This document shows positions 15,137 through 24,489 of a stretch of 64,000 nt of DNA, piece by piece. Made by a program: the position numbers and the translations under genes. The notes under the pieces are model-generated. The model was not told the origin of the DNA. It worked only from the letters and a program-made list of their open reading frames with translations, and searched no databases. The stretch's first letter is position 1, and every line of letters starts with the position of its first letter. The DNA is from Lactobacillus acidophilus (GTDB taxonomy: Bacteria; Bacillota; Bacilli; Lactobacillales; Lactobacillaceae). The stretch is taken from assembly GCF_034298135.1 (NCBI RefSeq), contig NZ_CP139575.1, forward strand, positions 1,860,001 to 1,924,000, read 5' to 3'.

Positions 15137-17266
15137 ATGGCATACTTTGATAATGATTTTGACAATTTATTTAACGAATTAAATAGCTCATTCTTTAACG
15201 ATGATTTTGGAAGCAGAAGAAGCGATAATAACGGCAATTCTGGTTCTATTCCTATGAACTACTCAAGTAACATGAGTTCTTCACCACGTACTATTCAACA
15301 AAATCCACAACAACCAAATGAAAAGCCAATTGGTGTAGATTTAGTTGAAGAAGCTAAGAACAACAAGTTTGACCCAGTTATTGGTCGTGATGAACAAATT
15401 GATAACGTAATTGAAATTTTATCAAGACGTAAGAAGAATAATCCTGTTTTAATTGGACCTGCTGGTGTTGGTAAGACTTCTATCGTAGAAGGTTTGGCTG
15501 AAAGAATTGCCGCTGGTAATGTTCCAGCTAAGATGGCTAACATGCACATCATTTCAGTAAACATTAATGATATGGTTGCTGGCTCAAGTCTTCGTGGTAG
15601 CTTTGAAGAAAGATTAAAGAAAGTTATCGACAAGGCTAAGAGTGACCCTAACATTGTTTTATTCATTGATGAATTACACAACATTGTTGGTGCAGGTTCT
15701 ACTGATTCTGAAAATAACAACGGTGACGCTGCTAACATTTTGAAACCAGCTCTTGCAAGCGGTGAATTAAAGTTAATCGGTGCTACTACTACAAGTGAAT
15801 TCCAAAGAATTGAAAAGGACCCAGCTCTTTCACGTAGATTCCAAGCTGTTCAAGTTCCAGAACCTTCAACTGATGTAGCTATCAAGATTTTGGAAGGCTT
15901 GAAGAAGAAATACGAAGACTACCACCACGTAAAATACACTGATGACAGTCTTAAATTAGCTGTAGAATTATCAGAAAGATACATTCAAGGTCGTTACTTA
16001 CCAGATAAAGCTATCGATTTGATGGATGAAGCTGGTGCTAAGAAGGCTTTGCTTGTACAACCAACTGATGAAAAGAGTCTTAAGAACCAAATTAGTGCTC
16101 TTGAAGCTAAGAAGGCAGAAGCTGCTAAGGCAGAAGACTATGACAAGGCTGCTGAAATCAAAGAAAAGATTGCTAGCCTTGAATCACAATTAAAGAGCGT
16201 AGATAGCAAGAATACTCCAGAAGTAACTGCAAAAGATATCTACCAAATTATTGAACAAAAGACTAAGATTCCTATGAGTGAACTTCACGCTGATGAAGCT
16301 CAAAAGAACTTAGACTTGGCTAAGAAATTAAAGAAGAACGTTATTGACCAAGATAGAGCAATTGACGTAATTACTGACGCTATCGCTCGTAAGCAAATCT
16401 TCAAAGACAGCGATCGTCCTACTGGTTCATTCTTACTTACTGGTCCTACAGGTGTTGGTAAGACTGAACTTGCTAAGCAATTAGCTATTCAATTATTTGG
16501 TAACAAGGAACACTTAATCCGTTTGGATATGAGTGAATACCAAGATGAAATGGCAGTTAACAAGTTGATTGGTTCTGCACCAGGTTACGTAGGCTATGGT
16601 GAAGGTGGTCAATTAACTGAAAAAGTTCGTCACCAACCATACTCATTGATTTTGTTTGACGAAATTGAAAAGGCTAACCCACAAGTTTTCAACGCACTTC
16701 TTCAAATTATGGATGACGGTCGTTTGACTGATGCACAAGGTAGAACTGTATCATTCAAGGATACTATCTTAATTATGACTTCAAACGCTGGATTCTCAGA
16801 CAAGTTGCTTGAAGACGGTAAAGTTGATCAAGACAAGTTAATCTCAGCTCTTGAAAACTACTTCAGACCTGAATTCTTAAACCGTTTGGACGCAATCGTA
16901 CCATTCAACTCACTTACTGAACAAGACATGGGTAAGATTATCAACATTTACTTGAAGAAGATGTCACATGTACTTGCTAAGAAGGGTGTAACTGTTGAAG
17001 TTTCAGATGAAGCTAAAGAATTCTTGGCAGAAAAAGGTTATGACAAGAAGTTCGGTGCTCGTCCACTTAGAAGAGTTGTTGAACAAAACCTTGAAACTCC
17101 AGCTGCTAAGTTAATCTTAAGAGAACCTGACACTAAGAAGATTGAATTCACTGCTGACGACAAGCACTTATACTTGAACGGCAAGGCAATCTTTGACATT
17201 TCTCCAAAGGTTGAAGAAAAAGTTAAGGAAGACGAAGCTAAAGCTGAAGGCAAAAAAGAAGACTAA
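15137..17266 (+). CDS. clpL: Clp-family AAA+ chaperone, ClpL type
   Basis: This is a 709-residue AAA+ unfoldase. Two nucleotide-binding domains carry Walker A GPAGVGKT (107-114) and GPTGVGKT (about 436-443). A middle coiled UVR-like stretch (about 320-350, KAEAAKAEDYDKAAEIKEKI) joins them. The N-terminus is short and Asn/Ser/Asp-rich, without the zinc finger of ClpE or the repeat domain of ClpC. After TSNAG there is no IGF-type loop for ClpP binding. Both points favour ClpL, a stand-alone chaperone, over ClpE. A perfect CIRCE box puts it under HrcA; an HrcA-linked ClpL needed for thermotolerance has been reported in L. gasseri. A single gene with its own terminator. The alternative label clpE is possible. 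Confidence 0.88.
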   Translation: MAYFDNDFDNLFNELNSSFFNDDFGSRRSDNNGNSGSIPMNYSSNMSSSPRTIQQNPQQPNEKPIGVDLVEEAKNNKFDPVIGRDEQIDNVIEILSRRKKNNPVLIGPAGVGKTSIVEGLAERIAAGNVPAKMANMHIISVNINDMVAGSSLRGSFEERLKKVIDKAKSDPNIVLFIDELHNIVGAGSTDSENNNGDAANILKPALASGELKLIGATTTSEFQRIEKDPALSRRFQAVQVPEPSTDVAIKILEGLKKKYEDYHHVKYTDDSLKLAVELSERYIQGRYLPDKAIDLMDEAGAKKALLVQPTDEKSLKNQISALEAKKAEAAKAEDYDKAAEIKEKIASLESQLKSVDSKNTPEVTAKDIYQIIEQKTKIPMSELHADEAQKNLDLAKKLKKNVIDQDRAIDVITDAIARKQIFKDSDRPTGSFLLTGPTGVGKTELAKQLAIQLFGNKEHLIRLDMSEYQDEMAVNKLIGSAPGYVGYGEGGQLTEKVRHQPYSLILFDEIEKANPQVFNALLQIMDDGRLTDAQGRTVSFKDTILIMTSNAGFSDKLLEDGKVDQDKLISALENYFRPEFLNRLDAIVPFNSLTEQDMGKIINIYLKKMSHVLAKKGVTVEVSDEAKEFLAEKGYDKKFGARPLRRVVEQNLETPAAKLILREPDTKKIEFTADDKHLYLNGKAIFDISPKVEEKVKEDEAKAEGKKED

Positions 17267-17281
17267 TTAATTAGTTAATAT

Positions 17282-17315
17282 TAAAAAGATATTCCCTCGG
17301 GAATATCTTTTTTTA
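17282..17315 (+). terminator. clpL terminator
   Basis: A perfect hairpin AAAGATATTCCC/GGGAATATCTTT with a two-base loop and T7 tail lies 15 bases after the clpL stop. Confidence 0.93.
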
Positions 17316-17384
17316 TGTTTTGGAAACTTTTCTTTTTATCTAATTAGCTGTATTCTGGATAAAAAGCTTATTGGAGAATTTTTT

Positions 17385-18017
17385 ATGTCTAAACAAAAAG
17401 AAGAAAATGAATCTTGGGGCAGATTTGTCCTTGATATTGTGATTATTTGGGCCGTTTTGATGGGAATCTTTTTCCTGCTCTTTCGTTTTGTATTGAGTAA
17501 CGATACTGTATCTGGCCCATCAATGCAGCCTAGTTTTGAGAATGGTCAACGTTTAATTTCTGTGCGTCATGCACAAATTAAACGTGGCGAAGTAGTCATT
17601 GTTAAAGCACCAGATGAACCAGGAGCTTTATACATTAAGCGAGTTATTGGTATGCCTGGTGAAAAGATTGTCAGCAAGAACAATCAAATCTATATTAATA
17701 ACAAAAAATTGTCTCAACCATGGTTGACTCAAGGCAAAAAGATGATTGATGCTGGTAGCGATACATTCTATTCAGCTACTCAAAACTTTACAATGAAATC
17801 TCTTGCTCGATCACGCCAATTCCAGCAATATTACACTAAGTCACAATTGAATTATATTAATAAATATAATCGAATTCCTAAGGAAACATATTTTGTGATG
17901 GGTGATCATAGAAGTGTTTCAAAAGATAGTCGTTATATTGGAACGATTAAGCGTAAGAATGTTGTAGGTGTGGTAAAACTAAGATATTGGCCACTTAATG
18001 AATTTAAGATTTATTAA
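17385..18017 (+). CDS. lepB: Type I signal peptidase
   Basis: This 210-residue membrane protease removes signal peptides from exported proteins. It has an N-terminal anchor (about 14-35), then the catalytic Ser46 in SGPSMQPS and the general-base Lys85 in YIKRVIGMPGE. The late conserved box GDHRSVSKDSRYIG is also present. TTGGAGAA precedes the ATG. The length is normal for Gram-positive single-anchor enzymes. The gene is monocistronic. Its stop lies only 3 bases from the left end of an IS1182-type element, so whatever terminator it once had is displaced. Confidence 0.94.
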   Translation: MSKQKEENESWGRFVLDIVIIWAVLMGIFFLLFRFVLSNDTVSGPSMQPSFENGQRLISVRHAQIKRGEVVIVKAPDEPGALYIKRVIGMPGEKIVSKNNQIYINNKKLSQPWLTQGKKMIDAGSDTFYSATQNFTMKSLARSRQFQQYYTKSQLNYINKYNRIPKETYFVMGDHRSVSKDSRYIGTIKRKNVVGVVKLRYWPLNEFKIY

Positions 18018-19703
18018 ATTAAAAGTGTCTGGGAAATAACTAATCCTCAGATACCAAAAGACGATCAATCCAACTCTTGATTTGAGTTGCTTGACCGCCT
18101 TTTTTATTTTGCATAAAGAAGATTGGACCCGAGACCATCTTCTGTTCCAATATTTGCTTAAATTCATCATTATGAAGGCTATTCCAACATCCGTTTCAAC
18201 CTTCTTTTTGCCTCTTAAATGAGTTCGGCGTATGCCAAAGATGTTCTTCAAATGTCCAAAAATTGGCTCCACATCATACTTTCTCATACTATAGATGTGT
18301 CTGCCCTCAGGACTTTGGAGAACTTCTTTAGCTTTTTCTTTTAAATACTGCCAGTTGGGATTGTAGCGTACTTGACGTTGTCGGCCGCTCTTGGTTTTAG
18401 CTAAACGCTCTAATTCTGGCGTCAGTTGAAACTCATCTGCTTCATAAACCTTAAAATCACGAACCTGGTCAGTCGAGCGATCTTTGCGCCGGCTGTAATA
18501 TTTGAAATTGAATCGGACTCCATTTTGATCTAGATAGTAATCATCCTTTTCATCATAGAACCAGTTAGCCAGCCTAGTTGGATCACTACGATATTTTCTG
18601 GTCTTTTCCTTTTCATACATGGTGTAGGGAATGTAGTATTTTTTGTCTGGATGTTCTTTTTCTAGCATAGAATAATTGTCCTCGCTGCCATAACCAGCAT
18701 CGGCGACAATCTTATCAAACTTATCCAGCGTGGACATCTGCTTTAAAAATGGTTCTAAAGTTCTGAAATCAGTAGGATTATGATATAAAGCAAAGTCAAC
18801 TACATACTGATTTGTAGTAGCTGCTTGAATATTGTAGCCTGGCTTAAGCTGACCGTTCTTCATATGATCTTCTTTCATATGCATGAAAGTCGCATCGTGG
18901 TCGGTCTTGGAATAACTATTGCGGCCAGCAAAGATTTCTTCTGCTTCTTCGTATTTCTTCATTCTAGGAACATAGTCTTTCCTCAGTTTATGAAGCAGCT
19001 TTTTAAGCCTGCGTCTTCTTGCTTTTCTAGGTGAACCACCAGGAATAGCCCTGGGCTCTTGTTCAATTTTTTTAGTCAGCTTTTCAATTTCTGCTTCTGT
19101 TTCTTGTGCTAGTTCTGCCAAGCCTTGACTAGTCCGGACTTTCTCTTGAGCCATTGCTTTGACTACTTCCTTGGCGATCAGTTCATCATAAAGCTCAACT
19201 GCTTGGCCTTTTAGCTTTTTATGAAACTTTTCAACTGCTTTGCGCCAAACGAAAGTATAGCGATTGGCATCGGCTTCGATCTTAGTACCATCGATAAAGA
19301 CAGCACCTTCATTGATTAGACCTTCTGCTTCTAAAAGATTCGTAAAATAAAGAAAGCTTTTCTTAACCAACTCATTGGCGTGATTGCTAGATCTAAAGTT
19401 ATTGATAGTATGGTATGAAATCTTTTGATGGTCTGCTAGTACCATCATAGGCACATTTTCTTCCAGCATTAATTCAATTTTTCTGCCTGAAAATACTCTT
19501 CTAGAATATGCGAAAAGTAAAATTTTAAGCATCATGGCTGGATGATAAGCAGGGCGGCCTGTTTTAGCAGTTTTTCCTAGCAAGACATCTTCAGGAATGG
19601 AATCCACAAACTGGCTGATGATATTAGCTAAATGATTGCTAGGAATAGTAAAGTCCAGATTAAGTGTTAAAGCAGTTTGACCTGTGATATAATTTTGATA
19701 CAT
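17979..19703 (-). CDS. IS1182-family transposase
   Basis: This 574-residue DDE-type transposase has the family pattern. An N-terminal DUF772-like region (GRPAYHPAMMLKILLFAYSRRVFSGRKIE) is followed by catalytic blocks with FIDGTKIEADANRYTF, IVADAGYGSEDNY and, near the C-terminus, MRKYDVEPIFGHLKNIFGIRRTHLRG. GAAGGC precedes the ATG. The frame runs through the left inverted repeat and stops at 17979, outside the element and 39 bases into the antisense of lepB. The last 13 or so residues (from NLINLKFIKWPIS) are therefore not encoded by the element. Confidence 0.9.
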   Translation of the reverse strand: MYQNYITGQTALTLNLDFTIPSNHLANIISQFVDSIPEDVLLGKTAKTGRPAYHPAMMLKILLFAYSRRVFSGRKIELMLEENVPMMVLADHQKISYHTINNFRSSNHANELVKKSFLYFTNLLEAEGLINEGAVFIDGTKIEADANRYTFVWRKAVEKFHKKLKGQAVELYDELIAKEVVKAMAQEKVRTSQGLAELAQETEAEIEKLTKKIEQEPRAIPGGSPRKARRRRLKKLLHKLRKDYVPRMKKYEEAEEIFAGRNSYSKTDHDATFMHMKEDHMKNGQLKPGYNIQAATTNQYVVDFALYHNPTDFRTLEPFLKQMSTLDKFDKIVADAGYGSEDNYSMLEKEHPDKKYYIPYTMYEKEKTRKYRSDPTRLANWFYDEKDDYYLDQNGVRFNFKYYSRRKDRSTDQVRDFKVYEADEFQLTPELERLAKTKSGRQRQVRYNPNWQYLKEKAKEVLQSPEGRHIYSMRKYDVEPIFGHLKNIFGIRRTHLRGKKKVETDVGIAFIMMNLSKYWNRRWSRVQSSLCKIKKAVKQLKSRVGLIVFWYLRISYFPDTFNLINLKFIKWPIS

Positions 19704-19850
19704 TAAGATTGCCTTCTTTCATTTTTGTTTTGTGGTGATTCAATAATATCAAGGAAGGCACTTAAAGTATAGAAAAAGAACGATGAAATCCATTAGGAGA
19801 TCATCGTTCTTTTTTCATATCCGAGGATTAGTTATTTCCCAGACACTTTT
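18021..19850 (-). mobile_element. IS1182-family insertion sequence
   Basis: The element is bounded by inverted repeats: 28 identical bases at 18021-18048 (beginning AAAAGTGTCTGGG) and 19823-19850. It contains one transposase gene on the minus strand. Near the right end (19769-19817) a strong hairpin (AAAGAACGATG/CATCGTTCTTT) could insulate the transposase from outside transcription. I see no clear target-site duplication: the flanks read AATT on the left and TGCG on the right. Confidence 0.9.
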
Positions 19851-19877
19851 TGCGTGTCATTCAATATTTAGTATAAT
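19850..19877 (+). promoter_or_regulatory. Putative promoter at the IS1182 right border
   Basis: A TTGCGT -35 begins on the last base of the IS, and a TATAAT -10 lies at 19872-19877, 16 bases away. It would drive the membrane protein gene at 19912. Confidence 0.5.
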
Positions 19878-19911
19878 GAAAATATACAATTCGGGTGAAG
19901 AGATAAGAATT

Positions 19912-20649
19912 ATGAATAGAAAAATAATGGATTTAATTGTCAAAATAATTTTAACGATTTTAGCTGTAGTAGCTGGGATTTTAACTTTTACATTGCAATG
20001 GCCAGGCAGATCAGCTATATTAGCTCCAACTTACGGCATTTTATATTTTGTCGCTGCAGTTACTTTTTGGCTTGAAAATAAGAAAATATGGGCACGAGTA
20101 ATTATGATCGCTGCATTAGTAGTAACAATGATTTTAACTATTGCTCAATCTATTGCTGGTATTCCTTTGGGCATTTTTCAAGGAAATGGCGTGATTTTTT
20201 CTGGTTTGATTGTTTTATTTTCTGCTCCTGCTATTTTAGGATTAATTTATTTTAATTTAGATGCTCATCACAGTACTTTAGATTTATTAATGGTATTTAT
20301 GCGTATAATTCTTAATTTCGAAGTAGGAATTATTGCGGTTATCTTGATTGTGATGTTAGAAGTAAGTGGAGAAGCAATATGGTCTTTGCCATTATGGGGA
20401 CAATATATCTTGGTCTACAGCATTATGCTTTTGGCAATTTTAGATATTGTTTATGCAATTATTAATTGGTTTAATTTTTATCGCGGGAAACTTGCCTGGA
20501 TTACTACAATTTTAATGGCGATAGAGATTGCAATATGTTTACCATTGTTCGGTATGCCAAGCGTAAGTTCAATTATTTTTACCTTGATAGCGATAGTTAT
20601 TTTAGTCTTTACAATTTACTTGAATAATCGGATCAAAAATAAAAAGTGA
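19912..20649 (+). CDS. Integral membrane protein of unknown function
   Basis: This 245-residue, very hydrophobic protein has seven to eight predicted membrane segments and short loops. I do not recognise the family. The longer frame reaches back into the IS end; ATG 19912 (MNRKIMDLIVKII) is chosen because GGTGAAGAG lies at a usable distance and the protein becomes fully membrane-like from there. The neighbours are an IS upstream and amino-acid permeases downstream, with a terminator between, so context gives no functional hint. Confidence 0.65.
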   Translation: MNRKIMDLIVKIILTILAVVAGILTFTLQWPGRSAILAPTYGILYFVAAVTFWLENKKIWARVIMIAALVVTMILTIAQSIAGIPLGIFQGNGVIFSGLIVLFSAPAILGLIYFNLDAHHSTLDLLMVFMRIILNFEVGIIAVILIVMLEVSGEAIWSLPLWGQYILVYSIMLLAILDIVYAIINWFNFYRGKLAWITTILMAIEIAICLPLFGMPSVSSIIFTLIAIVILVFTIYLNNRIKNKK

Positions 20650-20701
20650 TTGCGTTAAAAGTAAGTAGGCTTTATAATTCAAAACAAAAAAGAATTTTAA
20701 T

Positions 20702-20738
20702 GGAGCGTCTGTTTCATTGCAGATGCTCTTTTTTTCTA
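20702..20738 (+). terminator. Terminator
   Basis: A hairpin GAGCGTCTG/CAGATGCTC followed by T7 lies downstream of the membrane protein gene. Confidence 0.85.
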
Positions 20739-20762
20739 CGATAAGGAAGGTGTGAAGTAACT

Positions 20763-22112
20763 GTGAATGAGAATACAAAACTAAAACGCGGATTGAAAAG
20801 CCGTCACGTTACAATGATTGCAATAGGGGGTGCAATCGGAACAGGTTTATTTTTAGGTTCAGGTTCAGCCATTCATAGTGCTGGCCCTTCAATTATTTTG
20901 TCCTATTTAATTGTGGGAATTATTACTTTTTTCATGATGAGAGCATTGGGTGAGCTTATTTTAGCTGATCCTGATAGCCATTCATTTTTAGAGTCAATAA
21001 AAAAATATTTGGGTAAGCGGGCTGAATTTGTAGCAGGCTGGACTTATTGGGCATGTTGGCTTAGTTTAGCTATGGCTGATCTAACTGCAACAGGTATTTA
21101 TTTACGTTACTGGTTTCCCTGGTTACCACAATGGGTGGGTCCACTTGTAATCGTTGTATTGCTCATGTTAATCAACATGGTTAATGTAGGATTATTTGGT
21201 GAACTTGAAAGTTGGTTCTCAATGATCAAGGTAATAGCGATTATTGCTTTGATTGTAGTAGGGGCCGTAATGATTATTTTCCATACACCGGTTAAAGGCG
21301 GAACAGTATCATTAACTAATTTAGTAAGTTATGGTGGTTTTTTCCCTACAGGTGTTTGGGGATTCTTATTATCATTTCAGATGGTAGTTTTTGCTTTTGT
21401 TGGAGTAGAAATTGTGGGACAAACAGCTAGTGAAACAGCTAATCCACATCAAGATATCCCTAAGGCAATAAATACTTTACCAGTAAGAATCGGACTTTTC
21501 TATGTAGGTTCAATGATGGCAATTATGTCAGTTTATCCTTGGAATCAAATTAAGACTACCTCAAGCCCATTTGTTCAAGTATTTACAGGAATTGGCGTTA
21601 CAGCAGCTGCTGGAATTCTTAATTTTGTAGTTTTAACAGCAGCATTATCTGCTACAAATAGTGCTATTTTTTCTACCAGTCGCTCACTTTATTCACTTGC
21701 TCGTAACGGGCATGCTCCTAAAAAGTTGGGTAATCTTACTAAAAAGGCAATCCCAATGAATGCTCTTATTACATCGTCATTGATTTTGTTTGTTGTAGTA
21801 ATTTTGAACTATGTAATGCCGGCAGAAATTTTTGCTGTAGTTTCCACCGTTTCAACAATTTGTTTTGTGATTGTTTGGATTATGATTATGTTTACGCATA
21901 TAGTTTATCGTAGACATAATAAAAATAATCTTGGTGAATTCAGAATGCCAGGTTATCCGTTAACTAGTTGGTTAACCATTGTTTTTTATATTGCTATTTT
22001 AATTTTGCTATTTTTTATTGAATCAACTAAATTAGCTTTGATTATTTCAATTGTATTTGTTTTGATCTTAACAGTTAGTTATAACTTTGTGTCTAAAAAT
22101 ACTAATAATTAA
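20763..22112 (+). CDS. Amino acid permease, APC superfamily (AAT family)
   Basis: This 449-residue transporter has 12 membrane segments. The AAT-family N-terminus LKRGLKSRHVTMIAIGGAIGTGLFLGSG holds the unwound first helix that binds the amino-acid backbone. Later FVFVGVEIVGQTASETANPHQDIPKAI and ATNSAIFSTSRSLYSLARNGHAP are typical. It would import an amino acid with protons. The start is GTG 20763, with AGGAAGG upstream. A similar permease follows 43 bases later, so the two probably share a transcript. Substrate not predictable from sequence. Confidence 0.88.
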   Translation: MNENTKLKRGLKSRHVTMIAIGGAIGTGLFLGSGSAIHSAGPSIILSYLIVGIITFFMMRALGELILADPDSHSFLESIKKYLGKRAEFVAGWTYWACWLSLAMADLTATGIYLRYWFPWLPQWVGPLVIVVLLMLINMVNVGLFGELESWFSMIKVIAIIALIVVGAVMIIFHTPVKGGTVSLTNLVSYGGFFPTGVWGFLLSFQMVVFAFVGVEIVGQTASETANPHQDIPKAINTLPVRIGLFYVGSMMAIMSVYPWNQIKTTSSPFVQVFTGIGVTAAAGILNFVVLTAALSATNSAIFSTSRSLYSLARNGHAPKKLGNLTKKAIPMNALITSSLILFVVVILNYVMPAEIFAVVSTVSTICFVIVWIMIMFTHIVYRRHNKNNLGEFRMPGYPLTSWLTIVFYIAILILLFFIESTKLALIISIVFVLILTVSYNFVSKNTNN

Positions 22113-22155
22113 AATATTTCCTAGGCAATTTTTTCATACTTAAAGGGGGATGTGT

Positions 22156-23529
22156 ATGGCGAAAAAAGCACCTGAATTAAAGCGGTCGATGACTGCTGGA
22201 CAAATGGAAATGATCTCACTTGGTGGGGCAATCGGAGTAGGTTTATTCATGGGGGCCAGCTCAACGATTAAATGGACAGGCCCTTCTGTATTGTTAGCTT
22301 ATATTTTTGTTGGAGTAATTCTGTATATTGTTATGCGAGCTTTAGGGGAGATGCTCTACATTGATCCAGGTACCGGATCGTTTGCAGATTATGCCTCTGA
22401 ACATGTTCATCCAATTGCCGGCTATTTGGCTGAATGGGCAAATGTTTTTCAATATATTGTTGTAGGAATTTCTGAAGTTGTAGCAACAACTGAATATTTA
22501 CGCTTTTGGTGGAAAGGTACCTCTGACTGGATTGCCGGCATCATCATTATTTTGTTTTTGTTAATTGCTAATTTGGCTAGTGCAAAGGCATATGCAACTC
22601 TAGAATTTTGGTTTGCAATGATTAAGGTAGTTACGATTACCTTAATGATTTTGCTAGGGCTAGCAGTTATTCTTTTTGGTTTTGGTAATGGTGGTCATCC
22701 GGTAGGCTTTTCTAATTTATGGAGTCATGGTGGGTTCTTTACTGGCGGAATAAAAGGTTTCTTCTTCTCAATGGCCATTATTGTAGGATCATATGAAGGA
22801 ATTGAGTTAATCGGTATTTCTGCGGGAGAAGTTTCAGATCCACATAAGGCAATTATTAAAAGTGTAAAGTCTGTCTTATGGAGAATTTTAATTTTCTATG
22901 TTGGAGCAATTTTTGTAATTGTAACAATTTATCCATGGAACAAATTAGATAGTATCGGTTCACCATTTGTAACTACTTTTGCTAAAGTAGGTATTACAGC
23001 AGCAGCTTCAGTAATCAATTTCGTAGTTTTAACAGCTGCATTATCAGGAGCTAACTCAGGGATTTATTCTTCAAGTAGAATGCTTTATAAATTGGCTCAT
23101 GAAGGTGAAGCACCTAAGACTTTTGGTTATATTTCAAAGCGAATTGTACCAAGTCATGCAATCATTGGAATCACCAGTGGTATATTGATTGGTTTTATGC
23201 TGAATGTTTTGGCACAATTTTTGAATAAATCATTAGCTAATATTTTCGTAATTGTTTATAGTTCATCTGTTTTACCAGGAATGGTTGCTTGGTTTGTAAT
23301 TTTACTTGCTGAGTTACGGTTTAGAAGAAAGAATCCGGATTTAATGGAAGATCACCCATTTAAGTTGCCACTTTATCCATATTCAAATTATTTTGCTTTA
23401 ATTATGTTGGTAGTGATTGTAATTTTTATGTTTATTAATCCAGAGACGCAAATTTCTGTTTCAGTTGGTGCACTTGTATTAATTGTGGCAGCAATAGTTT
23501 ATGTAATTAAGCATCGTAAAGAAAATTAA
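22156..23529 (+). CDS. Amino acid permease, APC superfamily (AAT family)
   Basis: This 457-residue, 12-helix transporter is related to the preceding gene: same opening pattern (LKRSMTAGQMEMISLGGAIGVGLFMGAS), same EGIELIGISAGEVSDPHKAI segment and same SGANSGIYSSSRMLYKLAHEGEAP segment. ATG 22156 is preferred to ATG 22150 because GGGGG lies 6 bases ahead of it. The pair looks like an old tandem duplication with divergence, so the two probably differ in substrate. A terminator follows. Confidence 0.88.
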   Translation: MAKKAPELKRSMTAGQMEMISLGGAIGVGLFMGASSTIKWTGPSVLLAYIFVGVILYIVMRALGEMLYIDPGTGSFADYASEHVHPIAGYLAEWANVFQYIVVGISEVVATTEYLRFWWKGTSDWIAGIIIILFLLIANLASAKAYATLEFWFAMIKVVTITLMILLGLAVILFGFGNGGHPVGFSNLWSHGGFFTGGIKGFFFSMAIIVGSYEGIELIGISAGEVSDPHKAIIKSVKSVLWRILIFYVGAIFVIVTIYPWNKLDSIGSPFVTTFAKVGITAAASVINFVVLTAALSGANSGIYSSSRMLYKLAHEGEAPKTFGYISKRIVPSHAIIGITSGILIGFMLNVLAQFLNKSLANIFVIVYSSSVLPGMVAWFVILLAELRFRRKNPDLMEDHPFKLPLYPYSNYFALIMLVVIVIFMFINPETQISVSVGALVLIVAAIVYVIKHRKEN

Positions 23530-23541
23530 AAATAGTTGTGG

Positions 23542-23580
23542 ACATCAAGGTTAAAAATAATCTTGATGTTCTTTTTTTAG
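23542..23580 (+). terminator. Terminator
   Basis: A hairpin ACATCAAG/CTTGATGT with a T7 tail ends the permease pair. Confidence 0.85.
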
Positions 23581-23681
23581 CAAAGGATACACAAGAATAT
23601 AAAACAATATATTTTGCCGCAATATTGCTGTCCACAAGGGTTAGAATAGATAATAGTTATAGTTTTAATTCAAATTTAGTA

Positions 23682-23711
23682 TTGTACTTTTAAGGCTAAT
23701 TTCTTTATAAT
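23682..23711 (+). promoter_or_regulatory. Promoter of the amidotransferase-permease operon
   Basis: TTGTAC and TATAAT are 18 bases apart, 37 bases ahead of the ATG at 23748, with GTGAGGGAG as ribosome binding site in between. Confidence 0.6.
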
Positions 23712-23747
23712 ATTAAGCACATACTAAAAGTAAGTGAGGGAGTCGGT

Positions 23748-24476
23748 ATGAATAAACCTATTATTGGTATTTCTGGTTCAGTAATTATTGATGATGGCGG
23801 CATATTTCCTGGGTATCATCGTAGTTATGTGAATGAAGATTATGTTGATTCAGTTGTGCAAAATGGTGGTGTACCATACATCATTCCATTTACTGAAGAT
23901 GACAAAGTAATTAGAGAACAACTTAATAATGTTCAAGGCTTGATTCTTTCAGGCGGACATGATGTTGATCCACGTTTTTATGGCGAAGAACCACTGCAAA
24001 AGATTGGTGCAACTTGGCCTGAACGTGATCATTTTGATATGCGTTTGCTTAAATTAGCAGAAGAAAATGGAATCCCTGTACTTGGAATCTGTCGTGGTGC
24101 GCAAATCATTAATGTTGCCCATGGTGGAACGCTTTACCAAGATTTATCATACCGTGATGGCTTAACTTTAAAGCACATGCAAGGTCATACACCTAGCTTG
24201 CCAACTCATGGAATGAAAGTAAATGCTGATAGTAAATTGGCTGAAATTTTAGGTGAAACGGAATTCAGAGTTAATTCATTTCACCATCAATTAATTAAGG
24301 ATGTCGCTCCAGATCTTATGGTTTCAGCCACTGCCCCAGATGGTGTGGTTGAAGGCTTAGAAAACAAAAAGGGAAATGTTATTGCCGTTCAGTGGCATCC
24401 AGAAATGTTACATCGCAATCCTGATGTTGCTTTTATGAATAATTTATTTAAGTTTGTAATTGATAATGCAAAGTAA
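23748..24476 (+). CDS. Class I glutamine amidotransferase, gamma-glutamyl-GABA hydrolase (PuuD) family
   Basis: This 242-residue cytoplasmic enzyme has the class I GATase triad: nucleophile Cys115 in GICRGAQI, His and Glu in AVQWHPEM near residue 217. The peptidase C26 signature LILSGGHDVDPRFYGE is also present. Family members hydrolyse gamma-glutamyl amide bonds, as PuuD does with gamma-glutamyl-GABA. The permease gene starts 13 bases after its stop, so the pair may import and cleave a gamma-glutamyl compound or amino-acid derivative. That link is inference. The real substrate is not shown. Confidence 0.85.
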   Translation: MNKPIIGISGSVIIDDGGIFPGYHRSYVNEDYVDSVVQNGGVPYIIPFTEDDKVIREQLNNVQGLILSGGHDVDPRFYGEEPLQKIGATWPERDHFDMRLLKLAEENGIPVLGICRGAQIINVAHGGTLYQDLSYRDGLTLKHMQGHTPSLPTHGMKVNADSKLAEILGETEFRVNSFHHQLIKDVAPDLMVSATAPDGVVEGLENKKGNVIAVQWHPEMLHRNPDVAFMNNLFKFVIDNAK

Positions 24477-24489
24477 GAAGTGAAATATA

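Noticed and set aside
15295..15738. 147-codon open frame on the minus strand inside clpL
   Set aside because: It is the antisense shadow of the highly conserved first ATPase domain of ClpL, with no ribosome site or plausible protein pattern.
18825..19034. 69-codon plus-strand frame inside the IS1182 transposase gene
   Set aside because: Antisense of the transposase; no family pattern and no start signals.
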